Positions 17,796 to 26,263 of a stretch of DNA of 64,000 nucleotides are shown piece by piece (within the stretch, counting starts at the first letter, position 1; each line of letters begins with the position of its first letter). This stretch comes from Candidatus Methylomicrobium oryzae (GTDB lineage: Bacteria; Pseudomonadota; Gammaproteobacteria; Methylococcales; Methylomonadaceae): positions 248,001-312,000 of the forward strand of contig NZ_JAERVK010000003.1 of NCBI RefSeq assembly GCF_016745425.1, read 5' to 3'. The notes under the pieces are model-generated. The model saw nothing but the letters and a program-made list of their open reading frames with translations, did not search any database and was not told the DNA's origin. The position numbers and the translations under genes were made by a program.

Positions 17796-20700
17796 TCCCA
17801 CGCCTGCTGAACAATGCGATGCACCATCGCCTGATCGTGCTGGGCATCGCGGTGATTATCACGCTGCTGGGGCTGTGGTCTTTTTCCAGGATGCAGATCG
17901 ATGCCTATCCCGATATCTCGGCACAAATGGTGCAAGTGATCACGACCTATCCGGGGAGGGCGCCCGAGGAGGTTGAGCGCCAAGTCACGGTACCGATCGA
18001 AATTCAGATGCGTAACGTGCCGCGCGTCGATACGATCCGTTCGCGCACCATCTTCGGTTTATCGGTCGTGCAGTTGATTTTCGAAGAGGGCGTCGAGGGG
18101 TACTGGGCCAGGCAGCGGGTCCAGGAAAAGCTCACCGGTCTCGATTTGCCGGACGGCGCCTCGGCCGAATTGGGGCCCTTGGCGACCGCCTACGGCGAAA
18201 TCCTGCGTTATGAGCTGGTTTCGGACGGGCGCTACGATCTGATCGAACTGCGTTCGATCAATGACTGGACCGTGATACCACATTTATTGCGCGCTTCCGG
18301 CGTCGCCGACGTGAGCAATTTCGGCGGTTACGAGAAACAGTACGCCGTACTGATGAATCCTGCGCAATTGCAGCGTTTCGGCCTATCTTTGAGCGATGTG
18401 GTCGACGCGATCCGGACCAACAACGAAAGCGCCGGCGGCAGCGTGTTGTCGCGCGGGAGCATGTCTTTCGTCATCAGGGGACGCGGTGCGCTGCAAAGCG
18501 TCGAGGAAATCGGCAATATCTTCATTAAATCGCATGGCGGCACGCCGATCTATGTGCGCGATGTGGCCGATGTCGAGATCGATTCGAAAGTACCTTCCGG
18601 GATTCTCAGCAAAAACCGCAACGATGCGACGATCGAAGGCATTGTGCTGATGCGGCGAGGCGAAAATCCTTCGACCGTGCTGAACCACGTCAAGGACGTC
18701 ATTACGGTGCTGAACCAGGTCGATCTGCCGCAGGGCGTGCAGGTGGTGCCATTCTATGACCGTTCAATGCTGGTCAACAGCACCCTGCATACGGTCAGCC
18801 ACAGCGTCTTGCTCGGTATTTCGCTGGTGACGGTGGTGCTGCTGTTCTTTCTGGGACGCCCCTCCCTGGCCTTGCTCGTCGCCTTGACGATTCCGTTTTC
18901 GCTGTTGTTCGCGTTGGTGCTGATGAACGCGATCGGCATTCCTATCGGCCTGCTCTCGATCGGGGCGATCGACTTCGGCATCATCGTCGACGGCGCAGTG
19001 ATCATGGCCGAAAACATCGCCCATCGTCTGCATGAGGCGAACCGGCAACAAAGTCGGATAGGCGCCGTCAAAACGGTGCTCGATGCGTCGCTGGAGGTCG
19101 AACGCCCGGTCTTTTTTTCGATCCTGATGATCGTCGGCGCCTTTTTGCCGTTGCTGACATTGACGCACATCGAAGGCTTGCTGTTCCGGCCGATGGCGTT
19201 GACGATATTATTCGCTCTGTTCGGCGCGATGCTGTTTGCGTTGTTCGTGGTGCCGGCCCTGGCCAGCTATCTGTTTCGGCACGGTTACCGGGATTGGGAG
19301 AACCCGCTGCTGAGGTGGCTTTATCCCCGCTACTCCAGGCTGCTCGAAACCTTGATGCGCCGCCGCTGGCCTACCGTGATGGCCGCTGCAACCGTGCTGG
19401 TGGTCAGTTTGGCGGCCATCGTGCCGCGTCTCGGCACCGAATTTCTGCCTTACATGGATGAGGGTGTCGCCTGGGTACGGGCGAATTTTCCGGAAGGCAC
19501 CGCCTTGCAGCAGACGTCCAAGTTCGGGCAGCGGCTGCGGCAGATTGCGCTCGAATTTCCCGACATCGATTTCATCGTCGTGCAGGCGGGACGGAGCGAC
19601 AGCGGCACCGATCCTTTTCCGCCCAGCCGGATAGAGATGCTGATCAGCCCCAAGCCGCGCGATCAGTGGGTACAGTTTTCAAGAAAGCAGGAACTCCTGG
19701 CCGCGCTGGGAAAGCGCTTTCGCGCCGAGTTTCCGACCACGCGCTTTAACTTTACCCAGCCCATCATCGACAGCGTGACCGAGGACGCGAACGGCACCTC
19801 GGCGAATCTGGCGGTGGAGTTTTCAGGCGCCGATTCGGACGTCTTGCTGCGCCTCGCACAAAAAACCAAGGAATTGCTGGCGAGGGTACCGGGGGCGGAG
19901 GATGTCAGCATCGAACAGGAAGGCCCTCAGCCGCAATTGGTGATCAAACCGGATCGTTTCCTGTGTGCGCGTTACAATGTGAGTATCGAAGATGTGAATC
20001 GGCTCATCGACGTTGCGGTCGGCGGTTCGCCGATCGGCCATTTATTCGAAGGAGAACGGCGCATCGACATTGTTGCCCGCTTTGCCAAGGAATACCTGAG
20101 CTCGCCTGCCGCGATAGGGCGGCTGCCGGTCTACAATACCGAGGGCATACCGATTCCTTTGGCGCAGGTCGCGCATATCGATATCATCGATGGGCAGACG
20201 ATCATTGCCCGCGGAGACGGCCGCCGCCGATTGACGGTGCGTACCGATATCGTGAACCGCGATCAGGGCGGTTTCGTAGCGGAAGCCAAAAATCTTTTCG
20301 CGAAAGAAATCACCGTTCCGAGCGGTTATCGGGCGGCTTGGCTGGGCATGTTTGAAAATCTGGAACGCGCCGCGCAACATTTCACCATTCTAGTGCCGAT
20401 GAGCATCGGCGTGATCTTCATGTTGCTGCTGGCGACTTTCGGTTCGCTGCGCGCGGCGCTCATCCTGCTGTTCGCGATTCCTTTTGCGTTTGTCGGCGGC
20501 GTAGTGGCGCTGTATCTGCGCGACATGCATTTGAACGTGTCTTCGGGGGTCGGATTCGCGGCGGTTTTCGGCGTGTCGATCATGAATGGGGTGCTGATCG
20601 TCCGTACGATCACCGAACTGCGTATGAACGGTGCCGCGCTCGAAGCGGCGATCATTCAGGGCTCGGTGCGTTGCGTCCGGCCGATTCTGATTGCCTCGTT

Positions 20701-20902
20701 GGTCGCGATTCTGGGATTGGTGCCGGCATCGCTGGCGACCGGCCTGGGGTCGGATGTCCAGCGACCTTTGGCGACTGTCATCGTGTGGGGACTGTTTAGC
20801 GCTACGGTGATGACCGTGCTGTTGGTGCCGGTGCTCTATCGCTTGTTCGAGCCGCCGATTGGTTTGCCGACAGAGGAAGAGCTCGAATTGGATAAGGATT
20901 AA
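17792..20902 (+). CDS. czcA: heavy-metal efflux RND pump (CzcA/HME family)
   Basis: Inner-membrane proton/metal antiporter, 1036 aa, with the 12-TM RND layout. TM4 reads AIDFGIIVDGAVIMAEN: the DFG...VDG...EN pattern (Asp near 393 and 398, Glu near 405) is that of CzcA-type pumps for Zn/Co/Cd rather than CusA-type Cu/Ag pumps. Other family marks are the start DAYPDISAQMVQVITTYPG, LFEGERRIDIVARF and the TM10-11 region GVSIMNGVLIV. Third gene of the czcCBA operon. The metal range is inferred from the TM4 motif. Confidence 0.94.
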   Translation: MIPRLLNNAMHHRLIVLGIAVIITLLGLWSFSRMQIDAYPDISAQMVQVITTYPGRAPEEVERQVTVPIEIQMRNVPRVDTIRSRTIFGLSVVQLIFEEGVEGYWARQRVQEKLTGLDLPDGASAELGPLATAYGEILRYELVSDGRYDLIELRSINDWTVIPHLLRASGVADVSNFGGYEKQYAVLMNPAQLQRFGLSLSDVVDAIRTNNESAGGSVLSRGSMSFVIRGRGALQSVEEIGNIFIKSHGGTPIYVRDVADVEIDSKVPSGILSKNRNDATIEGIVLMRRGENPSTVLNHVKDVITVLNQVDLPQGVQVVPFYDRSMLVNSTLHTVSHSVLLGISLVTVVLLFFLGRPSLALLVALTIPFSLLFALVLMNAIGIPIGLLSIGAIDFGIIVDGAVIMAENIAHRLHEANRQQSRIGAVKTVLDASLEVERPVFFSILMIVGAFLPLLTLTHIEGLLFRPMALTILFALFGAMLFALFVVPALASYLFRHGYRDWENPLLRWLYPRYSRLLETLMRRRWPTVMAAATVLVVSLAAIVPRLGTEFLPYMDEGVAWVRANFPEGTALQQTSKFGQRLRQIALEFPDIDFIVVQAGRSDSGTDPFPPSRIEMLISPKPRDQWVQFSRKQELLAALGKRFRAEFPTTRFNFTQPIIDSVTEDANGTSANLAVEFSGADSDVLLRLAQKTKELLARVPGAEDVSIEQEGPQPQLVIKPDRFLCARYNVSIEDVNRLIDVAVGGSPIGHLFEGERRIDIVARFAKEYLSSPAAIGRLPVYNTEGIPIPLAQVAHIDIIDGQTIIARGDGRRRLTVRTDIVNRDQGGFVAEAKNLFAKEITVPSGYRAAWLGMFENLERAAQHFTILVPMSIGVIFMLLLATFGSLRAALILLFAIPFAFVGGVVALYLRDMHLNVSSGVGFAAVFGVSIMNGVLIVRTITELRMNGAALEAAIIQGSVRCVRPILIASLVAILGLVPASLATGLGSDVQRPLATVIVWGLFSATVMTVLLVPVLYRLFEPPIGLPTEEELELDKD

Positions 20903-20990
20903 CGCCATTTTGAGCTGAATACGCGCCCGTTCGTGTAAAATCCGTTCTTTAAATACTTGAACCGTACCTGACGGGACTGGCGGCTGCATC

Positions 20991-22295
20991 ATGGACATTG
21001 CGCTTATTTTTATTTTGATTCTGATTAATGCCCTCTTCGCCATGTCGGAAATGGCATTGGTTTCATCCGGCAAAGTAAGGCTGCAGAAATTGGCGGACGA
21101 GCATCGGCCGGGCGCCCAAGCCGCCCTGAAACTTCATCAGGAACCTTCGCGCTTTTTATCCACCGTCCAGGTCGGGATCACTTCGGTAGGCATTCTGAAC
21201 GGCGCAGTAGGCGAGGGCGTACTGGCTGAGCCGTTGGCTGACCAGTTTCGGCAAGTAGCGTATCTTGCACCTTATGCTGAAAATCTGGCGCTAGCGGTAA
21301 CGGTCATCTCGATCACTTATTTTTCGGTCGTGGTGGGCGAACTGGTGCCCAAACGCTTGGCATTGCTGCGCCCGGAAAACATCGCCCGCGTGATGGCCGG
21401 GCCGATGAACGGCCTGGCCCTGATCGCCGCGCCTTTGGTGTGGCTTTTGTCCGCTTCCAGTAACGTGCTGCTGCGCATGATCGGCGCCCATAAGCTCCGG
21501 AAGGTGACGGTGACCAACGAAGAAATCAAAATCCTGATGGACATCGGTTCGGAAGCGGGCGTGTTCCATGACCAGGAAGGACTGCTGGTCTCGAATGTGT
21601 TGAAGCTCGACGAGCAGCGGGTCGGTGCCATTATGACGCCGCGCAAGGATATTTTTATCGTCGATCTGGAGAGCGGCGAGCAGGCGGTCAAACGCCTGAT
21701 TGCCGATTGCCCTTATGCGAAGGTCGCAGTCTGCCGCGGTGGTGTCGAAAATGTCCTGGGCATTCTACACCGCAGCGATTTGTTGAAAATCCTGATGGAC
21801 GGGGGAGAATTCGACATTGAGCCTGTGCTGCGCGCGCCGCTGTATGTGCCCGATTCGTTGATGCTGCCTGAGCTTCTGGCGTTTTTCAGGGAAATGCACG
21901 ACGAGTTTGCGCTGATCGTGAATGAATACGGCGAACTGGAAGGCCTGGTTACCTTGAGCGATGTATTGAAAGCGATCGTGGGCGATTTGCCGAGCCCGGA
22001 AGCCGAATTCGATCCCGACATCGTACAGCGCGACGACGGCTCCTGGCTGGTGGACGGCAGTGTCTCGATCGCCCGGCTGAAATCGGCGATCGGCATGACG
22101 GGGCCGTTTCCCGGCGAGGCGGTAACGGCGTTCAATACCGTCGGGGGATTCATCCTGTTCTATCTGGAAAGAATACCCCATGTGGCGGATCACTTCGTTT
22201 ACGACGGCTGGTATTTCGAAGTGGTCGATGTGGACGGCACGCGAATCGACAAGGTTCTGGTTGCAAATGAGAAGGCCCGTCCTAAAAGCGAATAG
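20991..22295 (+). CDS. CNNM/CorC-family transmembrane protein (DUF21, CBS pair, CorC/HlyC domain)
   Basis: Inner-membrane protein of 434 aa. The N-terminal DUF21 domain has about four TM segments (start DIALIFILILINALFAMSEMAL, then the segment before GELVPKRLALL). A CBS-domain pair (about 205-335; MTPRKDIFIVD, EYGELEGLVTLSDVL) follows, and a C-terminal CorC/HlyC transporter-associated domain (about 345-425). Homologues are linked to Mg2+/Co2+ efflux or tolerance; the older name 'haemolysin' is misleading. It lies 88 bp after czcA and may be read through from that operon, but a separate promoter is possible. A strong hairpin terminator follows. Confidence 0.92.
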   Translation: MDIALIFILILINALFAMSEMALVSSGKVRLQKLADEHRPGAQAALKLHQEPSRFLSTVQVGITSVGILNGAVGEGVLAEPLADQFRQVAYLAPYAENLALAVTVISITYFSVVVGELVPKRLALLRPENIARVMAGPMNGLALIAAPLVWLLSASSNVLLRMIGAHKLRKVTVTNEEIKILMDIGSEAGVFHDQEGLLVSNVLKLDEQRVGAIMTPRKDIFIVDLESGEQAVKRLIADCPYAKVAVCRGGVENVLGILHRSDLLKILMDGGEFDIEPVLRAPLYVPDSLMLPELLAFFREMHDEFALIVNEYGELEGLVTLSDVLKAIVGDLPSPEAEFDPDIVQRDDGSWLVDGSVSIARLKSAIGMTGPFPGEAVTAFNTVGGFILFYLERIPHVADHFVYDGWYFEVVDVDGTRIDKVLVANEKARPKSE

Positions 22296-22324
22296 GCTGC
22301 CGCTTTGGGGCGTGGCGATTCCGC

Positions 22325-22355
22325 CGGACGGGTTTTTTAACCCGTCCGCACGTTT
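22325..22355 (+). terminator. Rho-independent terminator after the CNNM/CorC gene
   Basis: CGGACGGGTT (22325-22334), loop TTTT and AACCCGTCCG (22339-22348) form a perfect 10-bp stem. A short T-run at 22352-22355 follows. It lies 30 bp after the stop at 22295. Confidence 0.75.
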
Positions 22356-22410
22356 TAATGCGAATTAAGCGCTGTATCGGTATTGCTCCATCCACCTACT
22401 ATTTGCAGAG

Positions 22411-22631
22411 CAAATCCCCCCTGCCCCCCTTTTTCAAAGGGGGGATATTGCCGGCAGACTCGCTCTCTTTTCAAAAGGGATATCGCCAGTCTATAGTCTG
22501 TAGGATGGGTAGAGGCGACAGCCGAAACCCATCATGGATAGCTATAGTACTTCGTATTGATGGGTTTCGCTTCGCTCTACCCCATCCTACCTTGCTTTCC
22601 CCCTTTGAAAAAGGGGGGCAGGGGGGATTTG
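22411..22631. repeat. 221-bp element bounded by perfect 33-bp inverted repeats
   Basis: Bases 22411-22443 are the exact reverse complement of 22599-22631. Each arm has the core TGCCCCCCTTTTTCAAAGGG. Inside is a second, unrelated inverted repeat (22500-22590). The stretch 22296-22847 holds no gene; besides this element and the terminator it has GC-rich hairpins near 22760-22810 and a sequence at 22824-22842 that recurs at 61539-61557. It looks like a MITE or REP-type element. Confidence 0.75.
22500..22590. repeat. nested hairpin repeat of the GTAGG...CCTAC family
   Basis: GTAGGATGGGTAGAG at 22500 pairs with CTCTACCCCATCCTAC ending at 22590 (one extra base). GAAACCCATCA (22524-22534) pairs with TGATGGGTTTC (22558-22568). 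The same GTAGG/CCTAC-ended hairpin design occurs at 27615, 44953, 45980 and 51058. Confidence 0.7.
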
Positions 22632-22847
22632 TTAAGCAGCTTTCACAGCGTAACGGCCTTTAACTCTTACTACGTATTTTAGCGAAGCGGTGCAGTCGGT
22701 TTGAACTGTTCGAAAACACAGGCAAACCGGCCTTTGGGGACATCTCCGAACGGTACGAACGGGATAAATATCCCGTCCGGCGTTTGGACCGCGGTCCCGC
22801 AACGCGGGACTTCGGAAAACAAGACATAGCGCAATTGTCCTGCCAAC

Positions 22848-24026
22848 TCAATAAAAATTGCCGTGCAGGCCCGGTATGCCGATATTCTGGATGTGAACCG
22901 CATTGCGGCCTTCTTCGTAGGCCAGCAGTCTGCCTTCCTCGCGCCAGAGCCTGAAAGCCAGCGCATACGATAATACCCGCACCGGATAGCCGCGCGGCAT
23001 TTCCTGCAGATAGGGCTGGATGGTCGTGAAGTCGGACGCATGGTATTGGTCCATGATGAAACGTAAACCGCCGTTGGCCGGGCCGATATTGTAGGCCAGA
23101 AGGCCCAGGAACAGGTCGCCGTTCATTTCGTTCAGGTAGTGTTTGAACGTTGCGGCGGCAATGAAGGCGTTGTGCTTCGGGTTTTGCAGATCCAGTTTAT
23201 CGACCTCCAATTGCTCGGCGGCTTCGCGGGTGATCGTTTTCGGCACTTGCGTGATCTGGAACAAGCCCCGGCCGCCGTCCGCGCTGTCCCTCGGCATGAA
23301 CGAAGACTCGGCCGCCGCGATTCCGTGCAGGATATTCGCGTCGACGTCGAAAGCTTCGGCCGCCGCTTCGATCGCGGGCGTGAAGGGCGCGGCCCGGTCC
23401 AGTATTTTTTGCAGGTCCCGGGTGCCGTAGCGCCGGTATGCCGCATAGACTTGATGCGCCAGCGTCACGCGCCCGGCTTCTACTTTGCCGCCGACCAGCG
23501 TTCTGAAATGTCCGTAAGCCAGCGCGAAATTATCCTGCACGCTGATCCAACCGATCACGACGGCAAGGCCCGCGGCAACCGCCGGCGCCAAGATCTCGGC
23601 TTTCTGATGCAGCCGTTGGCGCAGCCGCCACCAGCCGAGCAGGAAAAATGCCGCCAGCAGGACCAGCAGCAATATACCGAACGCGAACGGCAGCAGGTTG
23701 GCGAAAAAACGGGTGCCGGTGAAGTGCTCGGCGGAATAGCCGAGCAGCACGATGATGGCCGAAATCGCGGCCCCGATGAGGCTGATCGCTTCGACCGCCA
23801 GCAGGGCCAGCTTGCGCTGCAGATAGCCGGGAGGCGGCGTTTTTTTCTTTTTCTTTTGAGTGGTTGATTTTGAGGCGGCGGGCGATTTCGAGGTGCTTTT
23901 TTTGCGCGGTGCCGAGGGCGATGGATTGCGTTTCCGGGCGGGTTTCGGCGGCTTTGCCCCGGCCGTGTCGGCCGTTTCCGTTTCGGGGAGGCTGTCCTGC
24001 TTTTCCATCGCGCGGCTGCCGGTCAT
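22848..24026 (-). CDS. membrane-anchored lytic transglycosylase (SLT domain)
   Basis: Predicted murein lytic transglycosylase of 392 aa. The N-terminus (about 1-70) is Lys/Pro/Ser/Ala-rich and probably cytosolic. Two to three TM helices (about 73-165) follow. The C-terminal SLT catalytic domain has the Glu in IAAAESSFMPRDS (about 250-262), GGRGLFQIT and the substrate-cleft motif LLAYNIGP. Most SLT proteins are lipoproteins or secreted; a basic cytosolic tail plus several TM helices is unusual. The ATG at 24026 overlaps the stop of the HAD gene by 4 bp (ATGA), so the two are one transcription unit. Confidence 0.85.
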   Translation of the reverse strand: MTGSRAMEKQDSLPETETADTAGAKPPKPARKRNPSPSAPRKKSTSKSPAASKSTTQKKKKKTPPPGYLQRKLALLAVEAISLIGAAISAIIVLLGYSAEHFTGTRFFANLLPFAFGILLLVLLAAFFLLGWWRLRQRLHQKAEILAPAVAAGLAVVIGWISVQDNFALAYGHFRTLVGGKVEAGRVTLAHQVYAAYRRYGTRDLQKILDRAAPFTPAIEAAAEAFDVDANILHGIAAAESSFMPRDSADGGRGLFQITQVPKTITREAAEQLEVDKLDLQNPKHNAFIAAATFKHYLNEMNGDLFLGLLAYNIGPANGGLRFIMDQYHASDFTTIQPYLQEMPRGYPVRVLSYALAFRLWREEGRLLAYEEGRNAVHIQNIGIPGLHGNFY

Positions 24027-24709
24027 TTATGCAGGTGATCGTCCGGACAGACGCCGTTGCGCAGGCTGATGATCGGCCATTTCGCCGATTCGGCGTGCTG
24101 CTTCAATATCGCGTCGGGATCGACAGCGACCGGATTTTCAACCTTGCTTAAGAGCGGCAGGTCGTTGTGCGAATCGCTGTAAAACCAGCTGTTTTCTAAT
24201 GTCTCGTTCGAGTCTTGCAGCCAGTTTTCGAGATAGGCGACCTTCCCCTCCCGGAAGCAGGGCAGGCCGATGAAACCGCCGGTGTAGCGTCCTTCCTTAA
24301 ATTCTGGCGTAGTCGCGAGCAGGTTTTCGATCCCGAACAGATTGACGATCGGTTCGGTTACGAAGCGGTTGGTGGCGGTAATCACCAGCAGCGTATCGCC
24401 GCGCTTTTTATGTTTGCCGACCAGTTCCAGAGCAGGCTGCAGCAGCAGCGGACGGATGACGTCCTCGACGAACTCGGCCCGCCATCGATGAAGTTGATCG
24501 GCGCTGTGCAGGGAGAGGGGGCGCAGCGAAAATTGCAAAAATTCGACGATATTCAAGGTGCCGCGTTTGTAGTCGTCGTAAAACTTCGCGTTCGCCAACT
24601 CGTACTCGTCCTTGTCGACGATGCCGCGGTCCACCAGAAACTGCCCCCATAGGTAGTCGCTGTCGTCGGCTATCAGGGTATTGTCCAAATCGAAAATGGC
24701 TAAACTCAC
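24023..24709 (-). CDS. HAD-superfamily phosphatase (HAD-IB, SerB-like)
   Basis: Cytosolic phosphohydrolase of 228 aa. Motif I is FDLDNTLIADDSD (nucleophile Asp 7). Motif II is ITATN. Motif IV is SDSHNDLPLL with the metal-binding acidic residues. A helical cap lies between motifs I and II. Homologues next to rppH in pseudomonads are annotated as phosphoserine- or histidinol-phosphatase-like, but the substrate cannot be told from sequence. It is divergent from rppH and translationally coupled to the downstream lytic transglycosylase. Confidence 0.87.
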   Translation of the reverse strand: MSLAIFDLDNTLIADDSDYLWGQFLVDRGIVDKDEYELANAKFYDDYKRGTLNIVEFLQFSLRPLSLHSADQLHRWRAEFVEDVIRPLLLQPALELVGKHKKRGDTLLVITATNRFVTEPIVNLFGIENLLATTPEFKEGRYTGGFIGLPCFREGKVAYLENWLQDSNETLENSWFYSDSHNDLPLLSKVENPVAVDPDAILKQHAESAKWPIISLRNGVCPDDHLHK

Positions 24710-24861
24710 GGGTATCCTGTCCAGATTAAAAGGCTAGCTGCCTATGGAAACTCGGTTGATTTTATGGTTCAATGAGGTATTCATTATAACTGCCTTACCT
24801 ACCTCGTCATTTTATCATACGCGCGCCGAGGAAAAGGTGAGGTAAACAACAAGGTTTTAAC

Positions 24862-25443
24862 ATGATAGACTCGAAAGGATACCGGCCCAATGTCGGGATC
24901 ATCCTTTGCAATGACGAGGGTCGCGTGTTTTGGGCAAAACGGATGGGGATGAATGCCTGGCAATTTCCTCAGGGCGGTATCAATCAAGACGAAGACCCCG
25001 AAACGGCGATGTATCGTGAATTGTGGGAAGAGACCGGGCTGCAGCAGCAGCATGTTCAGGTGCTTGGGCGGACGCGCTACTGGCTCCGGTATAAGTTGCC
25101 CGAACGTTATATCCGCAAAAATACCGCGCCGATCTGCATCGGGCAAAAGCAGATCTGGTTTATTTTGCGGCTGCTCACGCATGAATCGAACGTGCGCTTC
25201 GACCATTGCCCGAAACCGGAATTCGACAGCTGGCGCTGGGTGGATTACTGGGAACCGTTGAAAGATGTCGTTTATTTCAAGCGCAAGGTTTATCTGCGCG
25301 CGATGACCGAATTGAGCGAGATTCTGGCCATCGAAGGCTTGCCCGTCGATATGGCCGGCAAAACGGTTAAGGATCAGATGCCGCCTGCCAGGCTGAAAGG
25401 CAGCCGCCGGCCGAGACATAGAAAGGCTGCCGCCAAGGCATAA
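24862..25443 (+). CDS. rppH: RNA pyrophosphohydrolase RppH (Nudix)
   Basis: Removes pyrophosphate from the 5' triphosphate end of mRNA, triggering RNase E-dependent decay. The product has 193 aa (E. coli 176); the extra length is a basic C-terminal tail ([15 protein letters not shown]). The N-terminus is diagnostic ([17 protein letters not shown]). The Nudix box GG-x5-E-x7-REVQEEVG-type signature is at [20 protein letters not shown] (residues about 38-57). WQFPQGG and FKRKVY are also conserved. It is divergent from the HAD phosphatase gene, as in pseudomonads. Convergent with cpdA downstream. Confidence 0.96.
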   Translation: MIDSKGYRPNVGIILCNDEGRVFWAKRMGMNAWQFPQGGINQDEDPETAMYRELWEETGLQQQHVQVLGRTRYWLRYKLPERYIRKNTAPICIGQKQIWFILRLLTHESNVRFDHCPKPEFDSWRWVDYWEPLKDVVYFKRKVYLRAMTELSEILAIEGLPVDMAGKTVKDQMPPARLKGSRRPRHRKAAAKA

Positions 25444-25486
25444 CGGCTTTCAGGCAGGGGCAGTCAATAAAGGTCTATTGAGGTCT

Positions 25487-26254
25487 TTAAACCGCCGGGT
25501 TTTCGGGCAGGCGGTAAACGGCGGTTTCCAGGCTGCCGTCGGGGTAAAGACGAACAATCCGATAACCGGGCCCTGCGTCGTCAAGGCTGAAAGCGAGGCT
25601 ATCGGGTTCGAACTGAAAGCAGGTCGAAGGCGCGCTGAATATGCGTACCGCATCGGTCTGCTGGTCCATCACCTGATGGATATGGCCGCAGGCGACCGCC
25701 CTGACTTTCGGGTACCGTCCCAGCACGGCAAGAAATTCCCCGCTGTTATCGATGATCATCGTATCCATCCAAAGGCTGCCGGTTTTCAGGCAGTGATGGT
25801 GCGCCGCAATCAGCGCATACCGGTCCGGGTAAGCGCGCAAGCCATCTTCCAGAAACCGCAATTCCTGTGCATCGATCCGTCCGCCCGGCTTACCCGGAAT
25901 CAGGCTGCTCAAGGCAATGATCTGCCAATTGCCGAGAAACGTTTGTTTATTGCAGCTGACCCGCCCCCTGTTCAAAGCGCTTTGCATCAGCGCCGGATCA
26001 TCATGGTTTCCCGGCAGGCAGATGCAGGGAATTTCCGCGCTCTGCAGCTTTTCGGCGATGCGCCGGTAACTGTCGAGGTAGGGTTCCTGGGTCAGATCGC
26101 CGGTGACCAGGATCAGATCGATGTCAGGATGCGCCGCCAGCGCGTATTCGAGCACCCGGTGAAAATAATACTCGGTGTCGATGCCGTACATCGTATCTCC
26201 CGGATGCGGAAGAAGATGCAGATCGGAAATTTGCAGGAGAGTATACGCCGGCAT
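25487..26254 (-). CDS. cpdA: 3',5'-cyclic-AMP phosphodiesterase CpdA
   Basis: Class III metallophosphoesterase that hydrolyses cAMP to AMP, 255 aa. All the metal-binding motifs are seen: SDLHL (about 10-14), VTGDLTQ, PGNHDD, AAHHH and CGHIHQ. Length and the sequence around DTEYYFHRVLEYALA match CpdA rather than general phosphoesterases. It lies 9 bp downstream of argA on the same strand. This suggests cotranscription, although no functional link is known. Confidence 0.92.
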   Translation of the reverse strand: MPAYTLLQISDLHLLPHPGDTMYGIDTEYYFHRVLEYALAAHPDIDLILVTGDLTQEPYLDSYRRIAEKLQSAEIPCICLPGNHDDPALMQSALNRGRVSCNKQTFLGNWQIIALSSLIPGKPGGRIDAQELRFLEDGLRAYPDRYALIAAHHHCLKTGSLWMDTMIIDNSGEFLAVLGRYPKVRAVACGHIHQVMDQQTDAVRIFSAPSTCFQFEPDSLAFSLDDAGPGYRIVRLYPDGSLETAVYRLPENPAV

Positions 26255-26263
26255 GGCTGGATT

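Noticed and set aside
22358-22663. 101-codon open frame in the repeat region
   Set aside because: It runs through both arms of an inverted repeat, so it is translated repeat sequence.
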